Origin: Dreissena polymorpha
Taxonomy: Eukaryota > Mollusca > Bivalvia > Myida > Dreissenidae
Direction of reading: 5' to 3'
Assembly: GCF_020536995.1 (NCBI RefSeq)
Contig: NC_068362.1
Span: forward strand, 3,009,173 to 3,073,172
DNA length: 64,000 bases
Part shown: positions 1 through 11,684 of the stretch, one piece after another
How the letters are laid out: each line of letters begins with the position of its first letter
How positions within the stretch are numbered: position 1 is the first letter of the stretch
Notes under the pieces: generated by a model
Told to the model about the DNA's origin: nothing
The model's input: the letters and a program-made list of their open reading frames with translations, nothing else
Database searches by the model: none
Made by a program: the position numbers and the translations under genes

Positions 1-1161
1 ATACATCGTCCGTTGTCTGCTAAGAACAATAGAAAAGCGACTGCTGACACTTGTACCCATTTAAAGTTAATCCGTGTAAATACAAACTGTCAACAGATGC
101 AGGTGTCTTTATGCCACCAATTATCACTTCTCGACCTTTTGACTAAGATCAAAGTGTAAAGTGTATTTTTTTATTGCGTCACGCCTTAAAGTTATCCGTT
201 AATGATATGCACAACGGTTCTGCTACAAACTACTTCTGACCAATCAAAAATAATTACTCTATCGTTGGATACGCCTTTAACCAATCGCTATTGTTCAACT
301 TCACATGGTATATTTTTTGATTGGATGAAGGTGTGGTTTCGTTGATTTATTCACAACTGTCCCACAATTTATGCATAATCGTTTCGTAAATAAATAGATC
401 TTATCTGAGTGAAGATTTCATTCATTGTTTGATTATAATAATATTACGCACTCACCCTGGATTATTAAAAAGTGTAATTGGACACATTAAATACACAATT
501 ACTTTCGATTTGCTGCTTAGTATTATTAGATAAGACGTTTTTCAAGAATGCAGAAAATATTCCTCGGGTATCTCGTGATTTACAAATATGTATATAACAG
601 TCGAATAGCAAGCGATGCGAGTGTTGGTAAATTCACGTGTTTCGTGCATAATGGCGAAAGCGTTTTTGATTATTTGAGAGCAAGTTACAATTATTTTGAC
701 CATATAATGAATTTCTGCGTTCAAGATTTTAACGAATTTTCACATCAATAGCACTAACATTTTAATACAAAAATATCCGCTCATCATATAAACGCTGAAA
801 GTTATTAAGTTAAATGGGAAACTAATTTTGATTTGTGAAATATATATTAAGTTCGAAATAATCAATGATATGTTGATTATGATTTTTGAACAATAAAATA
901 TATTTTTTGTGATAATAAATAATTGAAACGTTGAATGTTTCGTTTTAAATATATCCTTATTATTAATATCCCAAAAAATGTCAACTGCCAGTGCAAAAGC
1001 CCTCAGAACCATGACTAAAACGTCACTTAAACATGTCTGAGATATTGAGGAAATTTACCCCCCGACTCATGGCAGAGTCAAGGCAAAAACCAAGTTTTTC
1101 TAGCCACATTATACCCCTCGACTTATGGCCGAGGTAGACTTATGGCCGCAAATGTACGGTA
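1..1161 (-). mobile_element. TA-flanked inverted-repeat element, copy A (partial)
   Basis: This stretch matches, as reverse complement, the element at 32698-37722, but without the 3.5-kb insertion that copy carries. Only one end lies in the window, near 1140-1161 (GGCCGCAAATGTACGGTA), followed by genomic sequence. The other end lies off the left edge. The terminal sequence with a CATAAGTC-type subterminal motif and a TA at the boundary resembles pogo/Tc1-type DNA transposons, but no transposase is present, so this is a non-autonomous element of uncertain superfamily. It carries a LINE endonuclease fragment at 548-751. Confidence 0.7.
548..751 (+). pseudogene. LINE endonuclease (EEP domain) fragment carried in a DNA element
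   Basis: The 67-residue reading frame contains GKFTCF, HNGES, a D-Y pair and a NF-V-DFNE-S stretch. These match the C-terminal half of the endonuclease/exonuclease/phosphatase domain of CR1-like LINEs, where the motif runs to S-D-H. The final SDH is replaced by SHQ followed by a stop. The N-terminal catalytic part and the reverse transcriptase are absent. The same fragment sits at the matching place in the second element copy (33107-33307, minus strand), so it was part of the element before the two copies separated. Assignment is from motif recognition only. Confidence 0.55.
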
Positions 1162-1512
1162 TATCATACAGCGTTAAATCTGGCAGATATCAATGTAGCG
1201 GTATGATGAATGATTTCATAAACTTAAAGATTGTGTACCAGTTCACAAACAGCCGGATTTAGAAACAGACTAATTAACCTAACTTGAATTCAATACTCTT
1301 GTTTTCAGTTTAGGTTTCATTTTTTCATCGAAGGCCATAGTGTTGACTTTTGCAACAAACTAACATTTTGCTGTTGATGAGTGACAAGCAATGTTGTTAA
1401 GGTTCCTGCACAGCAATGAAGACATTTGACATCTGTTTTGCAAAAAAAGAAACACCGACATGAGTATTTATGTTTAAATTTACATGGGAAGAGTCTGTTC
1501 ATTGGGAAATTA
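1162..1512. other. no gene seen
   Basis: AT-rich sequence between two elements. No convincing exon, RNA gene or repeat was recognised. Confidence 0.5.
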
Positions 1513-3372
1513 AACAAGAGCACCGCCTTGCGGGTGCAGACCACTCATCTATTTTCTTTTTAAAGGTGAAGGGACTCTCATTTTCAATCACAAAGGAGGG
1601 AGGGGTGGAGTGAAGAGGGGTGTATAGTGTGGGTGTGTGGACATTTATTACATTATCTTCCAAAAATGCGAAAATGCCCAAAAAAAAATTCGGGGGGGGG
1701 GGGGGGGGGTATAGTGTGATGGTGTGGTGGTAATTTGTGAGATGATCTTTAAAAAAAAAAAAAAAAAAAATTGGGGGGGGGTGAGTTGGGGGGTATAGTG
1801 TGAGGGTGTGGTGTTAATTTGTGAGATGATCTTAAAAAAAAATAATAGGGGGGGGGGGCATTCGGGGGGGGTATAGTGTGAGGGTGTGGTGGTCATTTGT
1901 GAGATGATCTTAAGAAAAAAAAGAAAAAAAAGAAAAAAAAGAAAAAAATAGGGGGGGATTCGGGGGGGGGGGGGGGGGGAGGGGGGGCACGGGGGATGGT
2001 TTGGGTGGAGTCTATTGTGGTATGTCCGGTAAGAGTAGTTTTGTCAAAGTATCAATCAAATCTAATCATAAATAAAGAAGTTATGGCAATTTTAGCAAAA
2101 TTTAATAATTTGACCTTGAGAGTCAAGTTCATTCAAAGGTCAAGGTAAAATTTAACTTGCCAGGTACAGTAACCTCATGATAGCATAAAAGTATTTGAAG
2201 TGTGAAATCAATAGCCTTGATACTTAAGAAGTAAAGTGGATCGAAACACAAAATTTAACCATATATTCAAAGTTACTAAGTCAAAAAAGGGCCATAATTC
2301 CATAAAAATGACATCCAAAGTTATGCAACTTGTCCTTTTACTGTACCCTTATGATAGTTTGCGAGTGTTCCAAGTATGAAAGCAATATCTATGATAATTT
2401 AGGTGGTAAAGTGGACCAAAACACAAAACTTAACCAAATTTTCTAAGTATAAAGGGCCCATAATTCCGTCCAAATGCCAGTCAGAGTTACATAACTTTGC
2501 CTGCACAGTCCCCTTATGATAGTTAATAAGTGTTGCAAGTATGAAAGCAATAGCTTTGATACTTAAGGAATAAAATGGACCTTAACACAAAACTTAACCA
2601 AATTTTCAATTTTTTAAGTATAAAAAGGGCACATAATTCTGTCAAAATGCCAGTCAGATTTACATTACTTTGCCTGCACAGTCCCCTTATGATAGTTAGT
2701 AAGTGTTGCAAGTATGAAAGCAATAGCTTTGATACTTAAGGAATAAAATGGACCTAAACACAAAACTTAACAAAAAATTTCAATTTTCTAAGTATAAAAA
2801 GGGCACATAATTCTGTCAAAATGCACGCCAGAGTTATCTAACTTTGCCTGCCCAGTCCCCTCATGATAGTAAGTAAGTGTACCAAGTTTGAATGCAATAG
2901 CATTGATACTTTCTGAAAAAAGTGGACCTAAACGCAAAACTTAACCAAAATTTTCTATTTTCTAAGTATAAAAAGGGCACATAATTCAGTCAAAATGCAC
3001 GCCAGAGTTATCTAACTTTGCCTGCCCGGTCCCCTTATGATAGTAAGTAAGTGTACCAAGTTTGAATGCAATAGCATTGATACTTTCTGAAAAAAGTGGA
3101 CCTAAACGCAAAACTTAACCAAAATTTTCAATTTTCTAAGTATAAAAAGGGCACATAATTCTGTCAAAATGCACGCCAGAGTTATCTAACTTTGCCTGCC
3201 CAGTCCCCTCATGATAGTAAGTAAGTGTACCAAGTTTGAATGCAATAGCATTGATACTTTCTGAAAAAAGTGGACCTAAACGCAAAACTTAACCGGACGC
3301 CGACGCAGACGCAGACGCCAAGGTGATGACAATAGCTCATAATTTTTTTTCAAAAAATAGATGATCTAAAAA
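1513..3372 (+). repeat. G-rich, internally repeated element, copy A
   Basis: It opens with AACAAGAGCACCGCC and a CTCATCTATTTTC block and closes with AAAAATAGATGATCT, so the ends are imperfect inverted repeats. From 1690 to 1990 there are long G and A runs alternating with a GTATAGTGTGAGGGTGTGG-type unit. From about 2280 to 3295 there are roughly six imperfect tandem units of about 172 bp that contain AAGTATAAAAAGGGC, and a short GACGCN repeat precedes the end. A second copy in the same orientation lies at 29406-31729. No protein is encoded; open frames here are products of the homopolymers. Confidence 0.75.
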
Positions 3373-3662
3373 GGGGTCATGTGTGCAGATTATCCAATCA
3401 GAATGCAGAGTTGATATGACAATGAAAGAAGTTGTAAATATTTAACCTTATATATTCTTTCCCAAATAATGACAACAATTGACATGCAGCAATAATTTTA
3501 CTTGCCTTTTAAAAGCACAACAAAATCACAGGAATAACTGAGCATGCAGTTTATGTGTACTGTGTTAGTTCTTAAAGTCAGAGCAACATTTCTCATCATA
3601 TCATGCAGACTCATAAATAAAGTTATGACCAGGATTTAATTTTTTGATTTTCACAAACTCAG

Positions 3663-6600
3663 ACGATGATGAGGCGTCAACCCCTTCCACCCCCCAAGGA
3701 CAGAGAATCGGTGTGGAGCCCCCCCAGCCACTCAGACGTTCGCAGTGGATTAGCCCGCAAGGGTAAGTATTGAGCAAAAAATAAACTTGACAGTCGTAAG
3801 AACAAGTAAGATTTAAAAAACAAAATTTTAGTCTGAGCCCCTTTTATTTAATTCACTAATGTTATATGTCACTAACATACTCCTTGCTTCTTATTTTGGA
3901 TTGTTACTGATTAAGTTCAACCATTCATAAGTATCACAAAGAAATATTAAACTGTACCACATGTAAATAATAAAATTGGCGGATTCAACTTTTGAAACAA
4001 TTTGATGAATCCTTAGCACTTTTCATATTCATGCTCAACCTGTTTTAAAATTTCATAATGTGAAAACTCAAAGGGTTTTTTTTGGCCCGATTTTATAGCC
4101 GAATTTCGGCTATGTTCCCAATCCCAAAAAGTATACTTTTTCCCAAAATGTGGCAAAAAATTCTCAATTTCCAAAAAAAAAAAAATTTTTTTTTTTTTTT
4201 TTAGAAAGAAGTGTCTTATGCGTATTTTATCTCAATTTTAATTCAATCACATCTAACAAAGTATTTTATGATATTCTTCTTTTAATTTTAATGATTATAA
4301 AGTGTTATATCAAATTTAGTATTTCCCTAATTAGTGGACTTTTCATGTGGAAAAAAGGCTAATTAATTAATTTTCCCAATTTCATGAAAATGCCGATAAA
4401 ATTCCCAATTCCAAAGCCATGGGCTATCTTCCCAAAATGTGGAAAAAAAACCCTGACTCCCCACCTTAAAGATGCCCTTTCTTAGCTTAAACTATGGAAA
4501 TTGTCTTATAAAACACCTTTCTACTGAGTTTAAGTTAGGATTGAATGTTTAAACACAACCAAACAGACATTTATGAAAAATATGTTCCTCAAATAAAGGA
4601 CATGTTCAAGATTGTAAGGAAATAGAAAACTTAAAATTAATTGAACATTATGTTGGTGATTATCAAGTAATTTCTTCAAAAATAACATCTAACTAACAAT
4701 TGGGAAGAGGCTTTAATAGGACACGTAACAAAATGATATATTGCAAGTCTTTCCTTTAATGTGTCATGTTCTGAGAAAACTGGGCATAATGCATGTGCTA
4801 AAAGTGGCGTCCCAGATTAGCCTGTGCTGTCCACACAGGCTAATCAGGGACAACACTTTCCGCCTAAATTGGATTTTTGCTAAGAAGAGACATCATTTAA
4901 ACAAAAAATTCCATAAAAGTGGAAATTGTCATCCCTGATTAGCCTGTGCGGACTGCACAGGCTAGTCTGGGATGACAATTTTGGCACAAGCATTTTGCCC
5001 AGTTTTCTCAGAATGCGACTCTTATGTTTTACTTTTGGCTTGGGTATTTCATTTATTTTAGTTGATCCTTAATATTTTGGCAGAAATGTCAGATGTTTGT
5101 AAACTTTACATTCATTTTGAAAAAGTACAACATATGCTAGGAAATAGTACATCTATTTTGTGTGATAGTACTCATTTCTGCATGTCTTCTTATTGTAGGC
5201 CACCAGTGTACCGTGGGCTAGGTGAGATATTTAATTTTGATTTATAATATGAACACGAGATAGAATATCTGAATCCCAGTAATATTGTTCAAGAATGTAA
5301 TGTGCTGTGCTTTTTTTAATAGAATTCACAAGTGTCTGGTTTATGTTGGCAAGTTTTAACAAAATCAATGGCCTTCATCTAGCCAATAATTTGTATTAAT
5401 ATTTAATACTAAAACAATGTATAATACTAAAACAATGTAATTAGGTTTTCCAACCATGCTTTATTTGATTTATTTAAATGTTCCATACTCCCAACCTCTC
5501 CATAGCATACACAATTATTGAAAATTCGGTGATATTAATCTTAAAGATTGTATGTTTTTTTTTTATTCAATCTTGTACTGACTTTTTGTCTATGTTTTTT
5601 ACAGACGGGCCTGCACCCAAAAGGAAACGAAATACCAAAAGGAAAACTAGAGACGAGGAAAGTATGCATACAATAACAATATGTAATATTCACATTGTTT
5701 AGATTCACACAAAACCACGAAGTCAGTCAGCTAGATTATGAAAAAGGAATAGTCATGAATTATATTAACACTTTTATTTGCATAATAAGCAGTTTCACCA
5801 GTAAATGAAAAAAGGGTTATGGGGGTGCAATATCCAATTAGATGCAGCATTTACATAAAACTTTAAAACTTGCCTAATTTCAAAATGAACACATGATACC
5901 TCAGGCTGAAATGTTGGACAGTTATTATATTATAGAGTGCAAGTTTTCAGCGATTTTCCTCCTTCTTTATAAAGTACCGGTAAACGGTACTTTCCCAATC
6001 GAGCGAAAATTCCCCAATTCCCAATCGGCACCTGAAAAAATCCCAATCGGCGTCCGAATTTTTTCTCAAAACGATCGAAAGTTTCGTAACAAAACCCAAC
6101 TTTCGGCGAGCGAACAAAGAAATCGTATAGTTGTGTGTAACCACGCGCTGGATTAATTTAGGGTTTTATTATTCAGCGCGTTCAATCAATAGAGTCGTTA
6201 CTGTTTCCAGTTCTTTTGTCAGGCAGCCAGCGTACTGTTTTAGGTCGGTTTGTAACCTTATCGTAGTTTGAAATGAGTCATAATAGCAAATATTATGCAA
6301 AAAAACTAAAAAAGAGTCATCAGGCAAGTGGATCCCGTTTACTGACGCAGTTTGGTTTCAAGATTTCAAACAATCTTTGCACGACCAATCGGAACCGTCT
6401 ATCACAGGACACATTGACAGCACTAATGATGCTGTGCAAAGAGGGATGCCAGCAACTAAATGATGATCAAACATCAAAGATTGTTGAAATTTTCGAAAAA
6501 TGAAAGAGAGAGACATTGCTTTATAAGAGATAAAAATAACTAGTAATTGATTTTGTGTGTTCTTTATAATATTTTTTTATTTATCAGGTTTTTTTTCTCC

Positions 6601-7482
6601 ACTTTTTGGGACGATAGCCCATGGCTTTGGAATTGGGAATTTTATCGGCATTTTCATGAAATTGGGAAAATAAATTCATTAGCCTTTTTATTCCAAACGA
6701 AAAGTCCACTGATTAGGGAAATACTAAATTTGATATAACTCTTTATAATCAATCAAATTAAAAGAACAACATCATATAATACTTTGTTAGATGTAATTGA
6801 ACTATAATTGAGATAAAATACACATAAGACACTTATTTCTAAAAAAAAATAAAAAAAAAATAAAAAAATTTTTTTTTTTTTTTTTTTTTTTTTGGAAATT
6901 GAGATTTTTTTGCCACATTTTGGGGAAAAAGTATACTTTTTGGGATTGGGAACATAGCCGAATTTCGGCTATAAAATCGGGCCAAAAAAAACCCTGTTTA
7001 TAATGACTGGTTTTTCCTTGTTGACCTACCCATCATTGCCTATGTATGCATGCCTTTCTGTCTGTCTGTCTGTCCCATAGCAAAAACAAATCTTAAACTA
7101 AAAAAAGTAAGCTAGAAGCTAAACTTCTTGAAAACTATGTCACATGGTAGGTTCATGTGTCTGCTTACTCTTGTGATTGTCAGACACACAAACATACCTT
7201 CCTCAAGACAAATGTGATTGTATGGCAAGCTTTGATATTTTGAGTGGTCTAAAAATGAATTTCAGGTATAAAGTATAAATAATAGTTTTGATAATTATTT
7301 AATTTTTCACAGGTACTCATGATGATGAAGTGATGAACTCCCCGCCAGGAGCCCCACCCATCAGTTCCCCAGTCAGGGCAACCCCCGCCAGCCCACTAAC
7401 TACCCAGTCGGTGGACCGACGATTTGGGGACAAAATGGAGGCCTTCAGGTGGAAGGAACGTGCTCATCACATGGAGCAGCTT
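3663..7482 (+). CDS. unidentified host gene, four internal exons
   Basis: Four exons with GT-AG borders and compatible phases: 3663-3762 (phase break inside a codon at each end), 5199-5221 (a 23-nt microexon giving GPPVYRGL), 5605-5661, and 7313-7482. Read in order they give an acidic DDEASTPSTP start, a Pro-rich stretch, a basic cluster PKRKRNTKRKTR that looks like a nuclear localisation signal, another DDE patch, a Pro/Ser/Thr-rich stretch, and KMEAFRWKERAHHMEQL, which may begin a coiled coil. No domain family was recognised. The first and last exons were not found; the last exon seen ends in phase 0 at a GTATGT donor. The introns have received several transposable elements (4071-4455, 4769-5013, 6585-6996). 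A nuclear, mostly disordered protein is an inference from composition. Confidence 0.6.
4071..4455 (+). mobile_element. small hAT-like non-autonomous element
   Basis: The ends are AGGGTTTTTTTTGG and GGAAAAAAAACCCTG. Flanking pentamers ACTCA (4066-4070) and ACTCC (4456-4460) look like a 5-bp target duplication with one mismatch. It lies in an intron of the unidentified host gene. The same family occurs inverted at 6585-6996. Confidence 0.6.
4769..5013. mobile_element. palindromic inverted-repeat element
   Basis: Perfect terminal inverted repeats TTCTGAGAAAACTGGGC and GCCCAGTTTTCTCAGAA. Inside each half is a second near-palindrome built on GATTAGCCTGTG and CACAGGCTAATC. The element is intronic and has no coding capacity. 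Confidence 0.8.
6273..6503 (+). pseudogene. possible hAT transposase C-terminal remnant
   Basis: A 76-residue frame contains NRLSQDTLTALMMLCKEGC. This is similar in pattern to the C-terminal dimerisation end of hAT transposases, where an N-R-L-S stretch is followed by a hydrophobic LxALM segment. The rest of a transposase is missing. It lies just upstream of a short CAGG-ended element in an intron. The match is by eye and weak. Confidence 0.3.
6585..6996 (-). mobile_element. small hAT-like non-autonomous element, inverted copy
   Basis: It is the reverse complement of the family at 4071-4455, with ends CAGGTTTTTTTTCTCC and CCAAAAAAAACCCTG. It is flanked by an exact 5-bp duplication TTTAT (6580-6584 and 6997-7001). 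A central A/T homopolymer tract separates the two halves. Confidence 0.75.
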
Positions 7483-7654
7483 GTATGTATATCAACAGTT
7501 TTAAAGTATTGATAAGGGGAAACTAGTATGTATATCAACAGTTTTAAAGTATTGATAAGGGGAAACTAGTATGTATATCAACAGTTTTAAAGTATTGATA
7601 AGGGGAAACTAGTATGTTAATCAACAGTTTTAAAGCATAGATAAGGGGAAACTA
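7483..7654. repeat. 43-bp tandem repeat, four copies
   Basis: Units begin at 7483, 7526, 7569 and 7612; the first three are nearly identical and the fourth has diverged. The first base of unit one is also the first base of the intron after the exon ending at 7482, so each unit repeats the GTATGT donor-like sequence. Confidence 0.9.
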
Positions 7655-7679
7655 TATGGCAAGCGGTTTGATGCATAAT

Positions 7680-7952
7680 CCCAAGAAACTAGGTTTCTCA
7701 TGAGAACCAAGGTTCTCAAAATGAGAACCTAGGTTCTCAGAATGAAAACCTAGGTTCTCATGAGAACTATGGTTCCCAAATAAAATCTTGGGTTCTCATG
7801 AAAACCCAGGTTATCAGAGAGAAGACACGGAAAGCTTTCCAGAACCTAGGTTTTTGTGAAAACCTTGGATATCAAACAAGAACTTAAGTTCTCAGAATGA
7901 AAACCTAGGTTCTCATGAAAAACCTAGTTCCTCACAAGAACCTATGTTCTCT
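7680..7952. repeat. array of short palindromes built on AACCTAGGTT and CTCATGAG
   Basis: About a dozen imperfect GGTTCTC and GAGAACC blocks alternate, many joined as AACCTAGGTT or TTCTCATGAGAA. The whole stretch can pair with itself in many registers. No coding frame or transposon end was recognised. Confidence 0.8.
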
Positions 7953-9056
7953 AGCGTACACCAAGTTTTTCAACCAAGATGTATGCTGTAAAATTGACGG
8001 AAAAATGATGTACTTGGAGCAAAATTTCGCTCAAGTGATGTAACTGAGCATTCAGTTGTTGAATTACAGAGATGGTTTCAATGCCAAGGTTAAAAATCAA
8101 CTGGAAATAAACTAGAACTAATTGACAGGTAAGCATGATTTAGCTGTACTTTGTGTTAGTAACCCATGTTCATACTGCATGTTTCATGAAACTATTTGCC
8201 TTTTAAGACAGAAAGTTGTAAGAGATGTGTATCTATATAACAAATAAAAAATAAAGTATTTATCATTAAGCCATACATACTCAATGGAATCAGCTTGTAA
8301 CATAAACCATATTGCGGCTGTATTGTTTGCTGTGGATGATTACATTTTAGAATTTAGAATTTAGAACTATGCAGTTGGAACAAGGGGAGAAAAAACAAGC
8401 GTGACCCTCAACCCTGTCACACAGCTACCCACAGTAAACAAGAGCGCCAATGGCGCTGAAAGCATAGTTGCAAGATACAGGGAAGTTGCTGCTGAAGTAA
8501 ATGTTTAGGTCAAAATATACTAAATAGTTTCCTTATATGTTTCGATGTAAAAGCGACAACTTTGAGCGAAAATAAATACAACATTTTGCACATAGAGACC
8601 CCCATAACCATACCTTTTCTTGACGGGCATTCTTAGCTGAATGGATTTAAGCAATAAAAAAAGTATGTCATGTTCAAACCAAAAAAGAATTCGACTCAAA
8701 TCAAAATCGACTGTTTTTGCACCTTTTTTTCGGCCGTTTTCTAGTGGATTGTAACCTTTTGCAGTGCCATTTTTTTACTTTAATCTCCAACTTTATCCTA
8801 TTTCAGGGATTCAGTAGTGAACACCTATGCTTACCCTATCAATATCTCCAAACGATAAAACCAGAACAACAGTCTAAAGTGTATAACATGCCTTCGAGGA
8901 AAAAATGATGATTTGTTTAGAGAGTACAGCCCTTCATGACTCGATTATTTAGTATATTGTAACCTTAACAATTTCTGACATCACGAGTCGCCCCCCCTTG
9001 TTGTTGCTACCAAAATGTTCTATTTTTAGAAACGGGAATTCCAAATAGTGACGAAT
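7953..9056. other. no gene seen; unassigned repeat-like sequence
   Basis: Contains a GAGCGCCAATGGCGCTGAA palindromic motif near 8443-8462 that looks like part of a dispersed repeat. A possible exon after a TTTCAG at about 8804 was considered and not accepted. Confidence 0.4.
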
Positions 9057-10063
9057 CAGGGGTGTGATTGAGGCAAAGTCAGAGGGAAGGAAAATTCTGT
9101 TGACTGATTTTGACTACGCGAATGGCGCGCATAACGCAATGACAAACCTAAAAACAGACATTAAAATAAACAACTTCTTGAACTTCATAACAATATTTCT
9201 TTATAAAAACCTGTTAAACTTCACATTTAACATACTGAGGATGCAAAGTAAACAGTTAAGTATTTATTGTGATCAATAGCAGCAGTTTTTCAATGTATTG
9301 AATTACAGTTAATAGACTAAATATAAACAAACACACTTGAGTGTTCTTCTGGTGTTAATGATGTATTAACTGAGTTAAATTAATATATTTAATTTTTTTA
9401 CCTTTCAATATCTTGCATTTCACATCTTCACTCAGTTCAAAGCTATTTCAGTTAACTGAACAGCGTGACTTTCATAATAAAGCAGAATATGCATATGAAT
9501 CTGATTATACACAGACCCACAGACATATAAATCAAATCATGTTTGTCTATTTCCATGTTCAAACAATACTCTTCTAAATTATTTTACTTCGCGAGTAGAC
9601 TTAACTCCAATTTGCGAACACTGGTTTCCGTAACACAAATTCAGTGGGCACATTTCTTAACAAAATATGTGTTGCTTGTATCTAAAACGTTGTCTTTTTT
9701 TTGACAAACACATTTCATTATTCCTATCAGATTAGGTGATGTCAGTCGTTTATTCGATTGCTATTTGTTATTTCAATAATCTTAATTTTCTCTTCACAAC
9801 GGCGCCATCTGCAAACAAATCAGCTGAGCGCATTTTAAGAACACAATTTTAATTGGAAGATTGGGAAACGACGGCCAATTATATGGCTCGTTTTACAAGT
9901 GCTTAGGCAGAATCTTCCAGTGTAAAATGCGGAAAATGCCGAAATCAGTGGTAGCCCCTCTCCCCCACATTTTTTAAAACGAATTTACGCAAATCTCAGA
10001 AGTGACATCCGGGACAACACCATCCGCGGAAGTAAGCGGATCCGCGGAAAAATCACACCCCTG
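9057..10063. mobile_element. hAT-like non-autonomous element with 5-bp duplication
   Basis: Terminal inverted repeats CAGGGGTGTGATT and AATCACACCCCTG, flanked by an exact CGAAT duplication (9052-9056 and 10064-10068). It is 1,007 bp and has no transposase. The CAG/CTG ends with a 5-bp duplication fit the hAT5-type group of the hAT superfamily. Confidence 0.8.
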
Positions 10064-10318
10064 CGAATGTGAATGGTTACAAAATGACATAACTATGAAA
10101 ATAAATACGTAAAATTACATTATTTCACGAATTACATTATTTCACGCATACCATTATGCAACCATCCGTTTTCTTTTCCGACTTGATACATTTACAGCTT
10201 TCCATTTAATATTTTACAGACACAACACTCGTCCAGAATTCGAGCGAATCCATTAAATCCGTTGCCACATTTAAACCATTAGCTCTACTCGTAACGTTAA
10301 TTTCTGGCTCAAAGTAAA

Positions 10319-10435
10319 TCATTTAACTTCAATTAACACATCTCTATTACTTTCAAACTCTGCTTCATCAAATCCATAGAAAGGCAGGTCAGAATCCATG
10401 TCATAAATCAGAAAACATTCATCGTACTCCTCCAT
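10319..10435 (-). CDS. candidate 38-residue acidic reading frame
   Basis: A minus-strand ATG frame reads MEEYDECFLIYDMDSDLPF and continues acidic to a stop at 10319-10321. The composition is more like a real N-terminal exon than random AT-rich sequence. No downstream exon or clear splice donor was found and no family was recognised, so it may be chance or a gene relic. Confidence 0.3.
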   Translation of the reverse strand: MEEYDECFLIYDMDSDLPFYGFDEAEFESNRDVLIEVK

Positions 10436-10714
10436 TTTTTACACATTTTTAAAGAATAAAAGTGCTTTATGCCCCACTTCCTGCTGAGAATATGTTAATT
10501 TCTATTTATAATTAACCGATGAAATGTAACATATCCTTAAACCAGGGCCTTATGAATTCAGTTATGTAAACATTTGACCTCTCCCAGAACATAACCTTTG
10601 CTCTTTAAAGTGTCGTATTGTAAATGTCTCATTTTCTGCTCATAAGGCGTTCAACTTTAAAGTTGTTTTATGTTATCAGTTTTCGCGACTGAAATCTACC
10701 ATGGCTTCCCCAAA

Positions 10715-10928
10715 TTAACCATTTGCATGCTGGAAATTTGTCGTCCGCTGGGGTGTTGTCTGCTGGATTTCTGTAATTTGCACTTTCTTTGATTGTTTTT
10801 TCAAGAAAAACTATCAGGATGGCAAACAGTTTGGATCCTAATGAGACGCCACGTTCTGTGGCGTCTCATCTGGATCCAGGCTCTTTGCAAAGTCCTTTAA
10901 AATTCAGTTCCAGCGCTAAAAGGGTTAA
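10715..10928. mobile_element. palindromic TTAA-ended element
   Basis: Starts TTAACCATTTGCATG and ends GCGCTAAAAGGGTTAA. Its centre is a strong hairpin, GGATCC-AATGAGACGCCAC with a matching GTGGCGTCTCAT-GGATCC arm. A related but distinct element is at 20929-21158. TTAA at both ends could be a target duplication. Confidence 0.7.
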
Positions 10929-11684
10929 CACCATTGGAATTGCCTATTATTCTTTATATATGTATTTGCCAGAATTAATCACTATTTAGATGCGTCATTA
11001 AATGTATGTATTTTTTCCTTTAATTTGTAGTTTGACGTACTGAAGACTTTTTTAGAAAGTCGCTTACATCAACGAAGAGATACATATTTCACTTCAATGA
11101 CAATGCACTTGATATGCAAAACAAAGTATAAAAAAACAATACTTTATTGGTACGATAAAAGTTATTTATATTCAGCACGTTGTTATTATAATTGGGTGCA
11201 ATAAAAATGCCAACTGGGTAGAGGCTGAGCGATAACCTTTAAGAAAGCTATAGTTGAAAACTATCCGTGTGTAACCTATACCAGCCTCTTTTTGGACGAA
11301 CAAAGAAGCCAGCAGCGTGTTTTTTCTCCAAGACTTTCAGGAATTTTTCCACAATCCTCCCCCCACCCACCTTGGCATTATTGAAAAGCTTATTATTTAA
11401 ACAACAACAACACCAATGGTCCCGTCAGTGGTGTTTTTAAACTATTTTATCTAGTCCTGTCATGTTCTAGTCAATTGTTACTTTGTTAACCTTGGTACAG
11501 ATGCCACTGTTTTCAATATTTTAATTTGTGTACTGTTTATTATGCTAGTTGGACGGCGGTCGTCCAACTTCATACCACATGTTTAATACATTATAAATCT
11601 GTATATCTTGGTTACTTATTTTAACCAATAAAACGTCTGGCAAAGGTTTATTGCCAGACAGTATCAACCACTTAACTTACAATA
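10929..11684. other. intergenic sequence with two hairpins
   Basis: No exon was recognised. Two short perfect hairpins lie close to the next candidate gene: GTTGGACG/CGTCCAAC (11548-11568, 5-bp loop) and GTCTGGCAA/TTGCCAGAC (11635-11659, 7-bp loop). The second ends 25 bp before the ATG at 11685. Confidence 0.5.

Noticed and set aside
4150-4362. Reading frames through A/T homopolymers here and at 6547, 29618 and 30343
   Set aside because: They depend on poly-A or poly-T tracts inside small elements and do not resemble proteins.
7483-7952. CRISPR-like array
   Set aside because: Repeats are contiguous or palindromic without unique spacers, and the setting is a eukaryotic genome.
8806-8908. Exon continuing the host gene after 7482
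   Set aside because: A TTTCAG and compatible phase exist, but the frame ends after 33 residues and the composition is not convincing.
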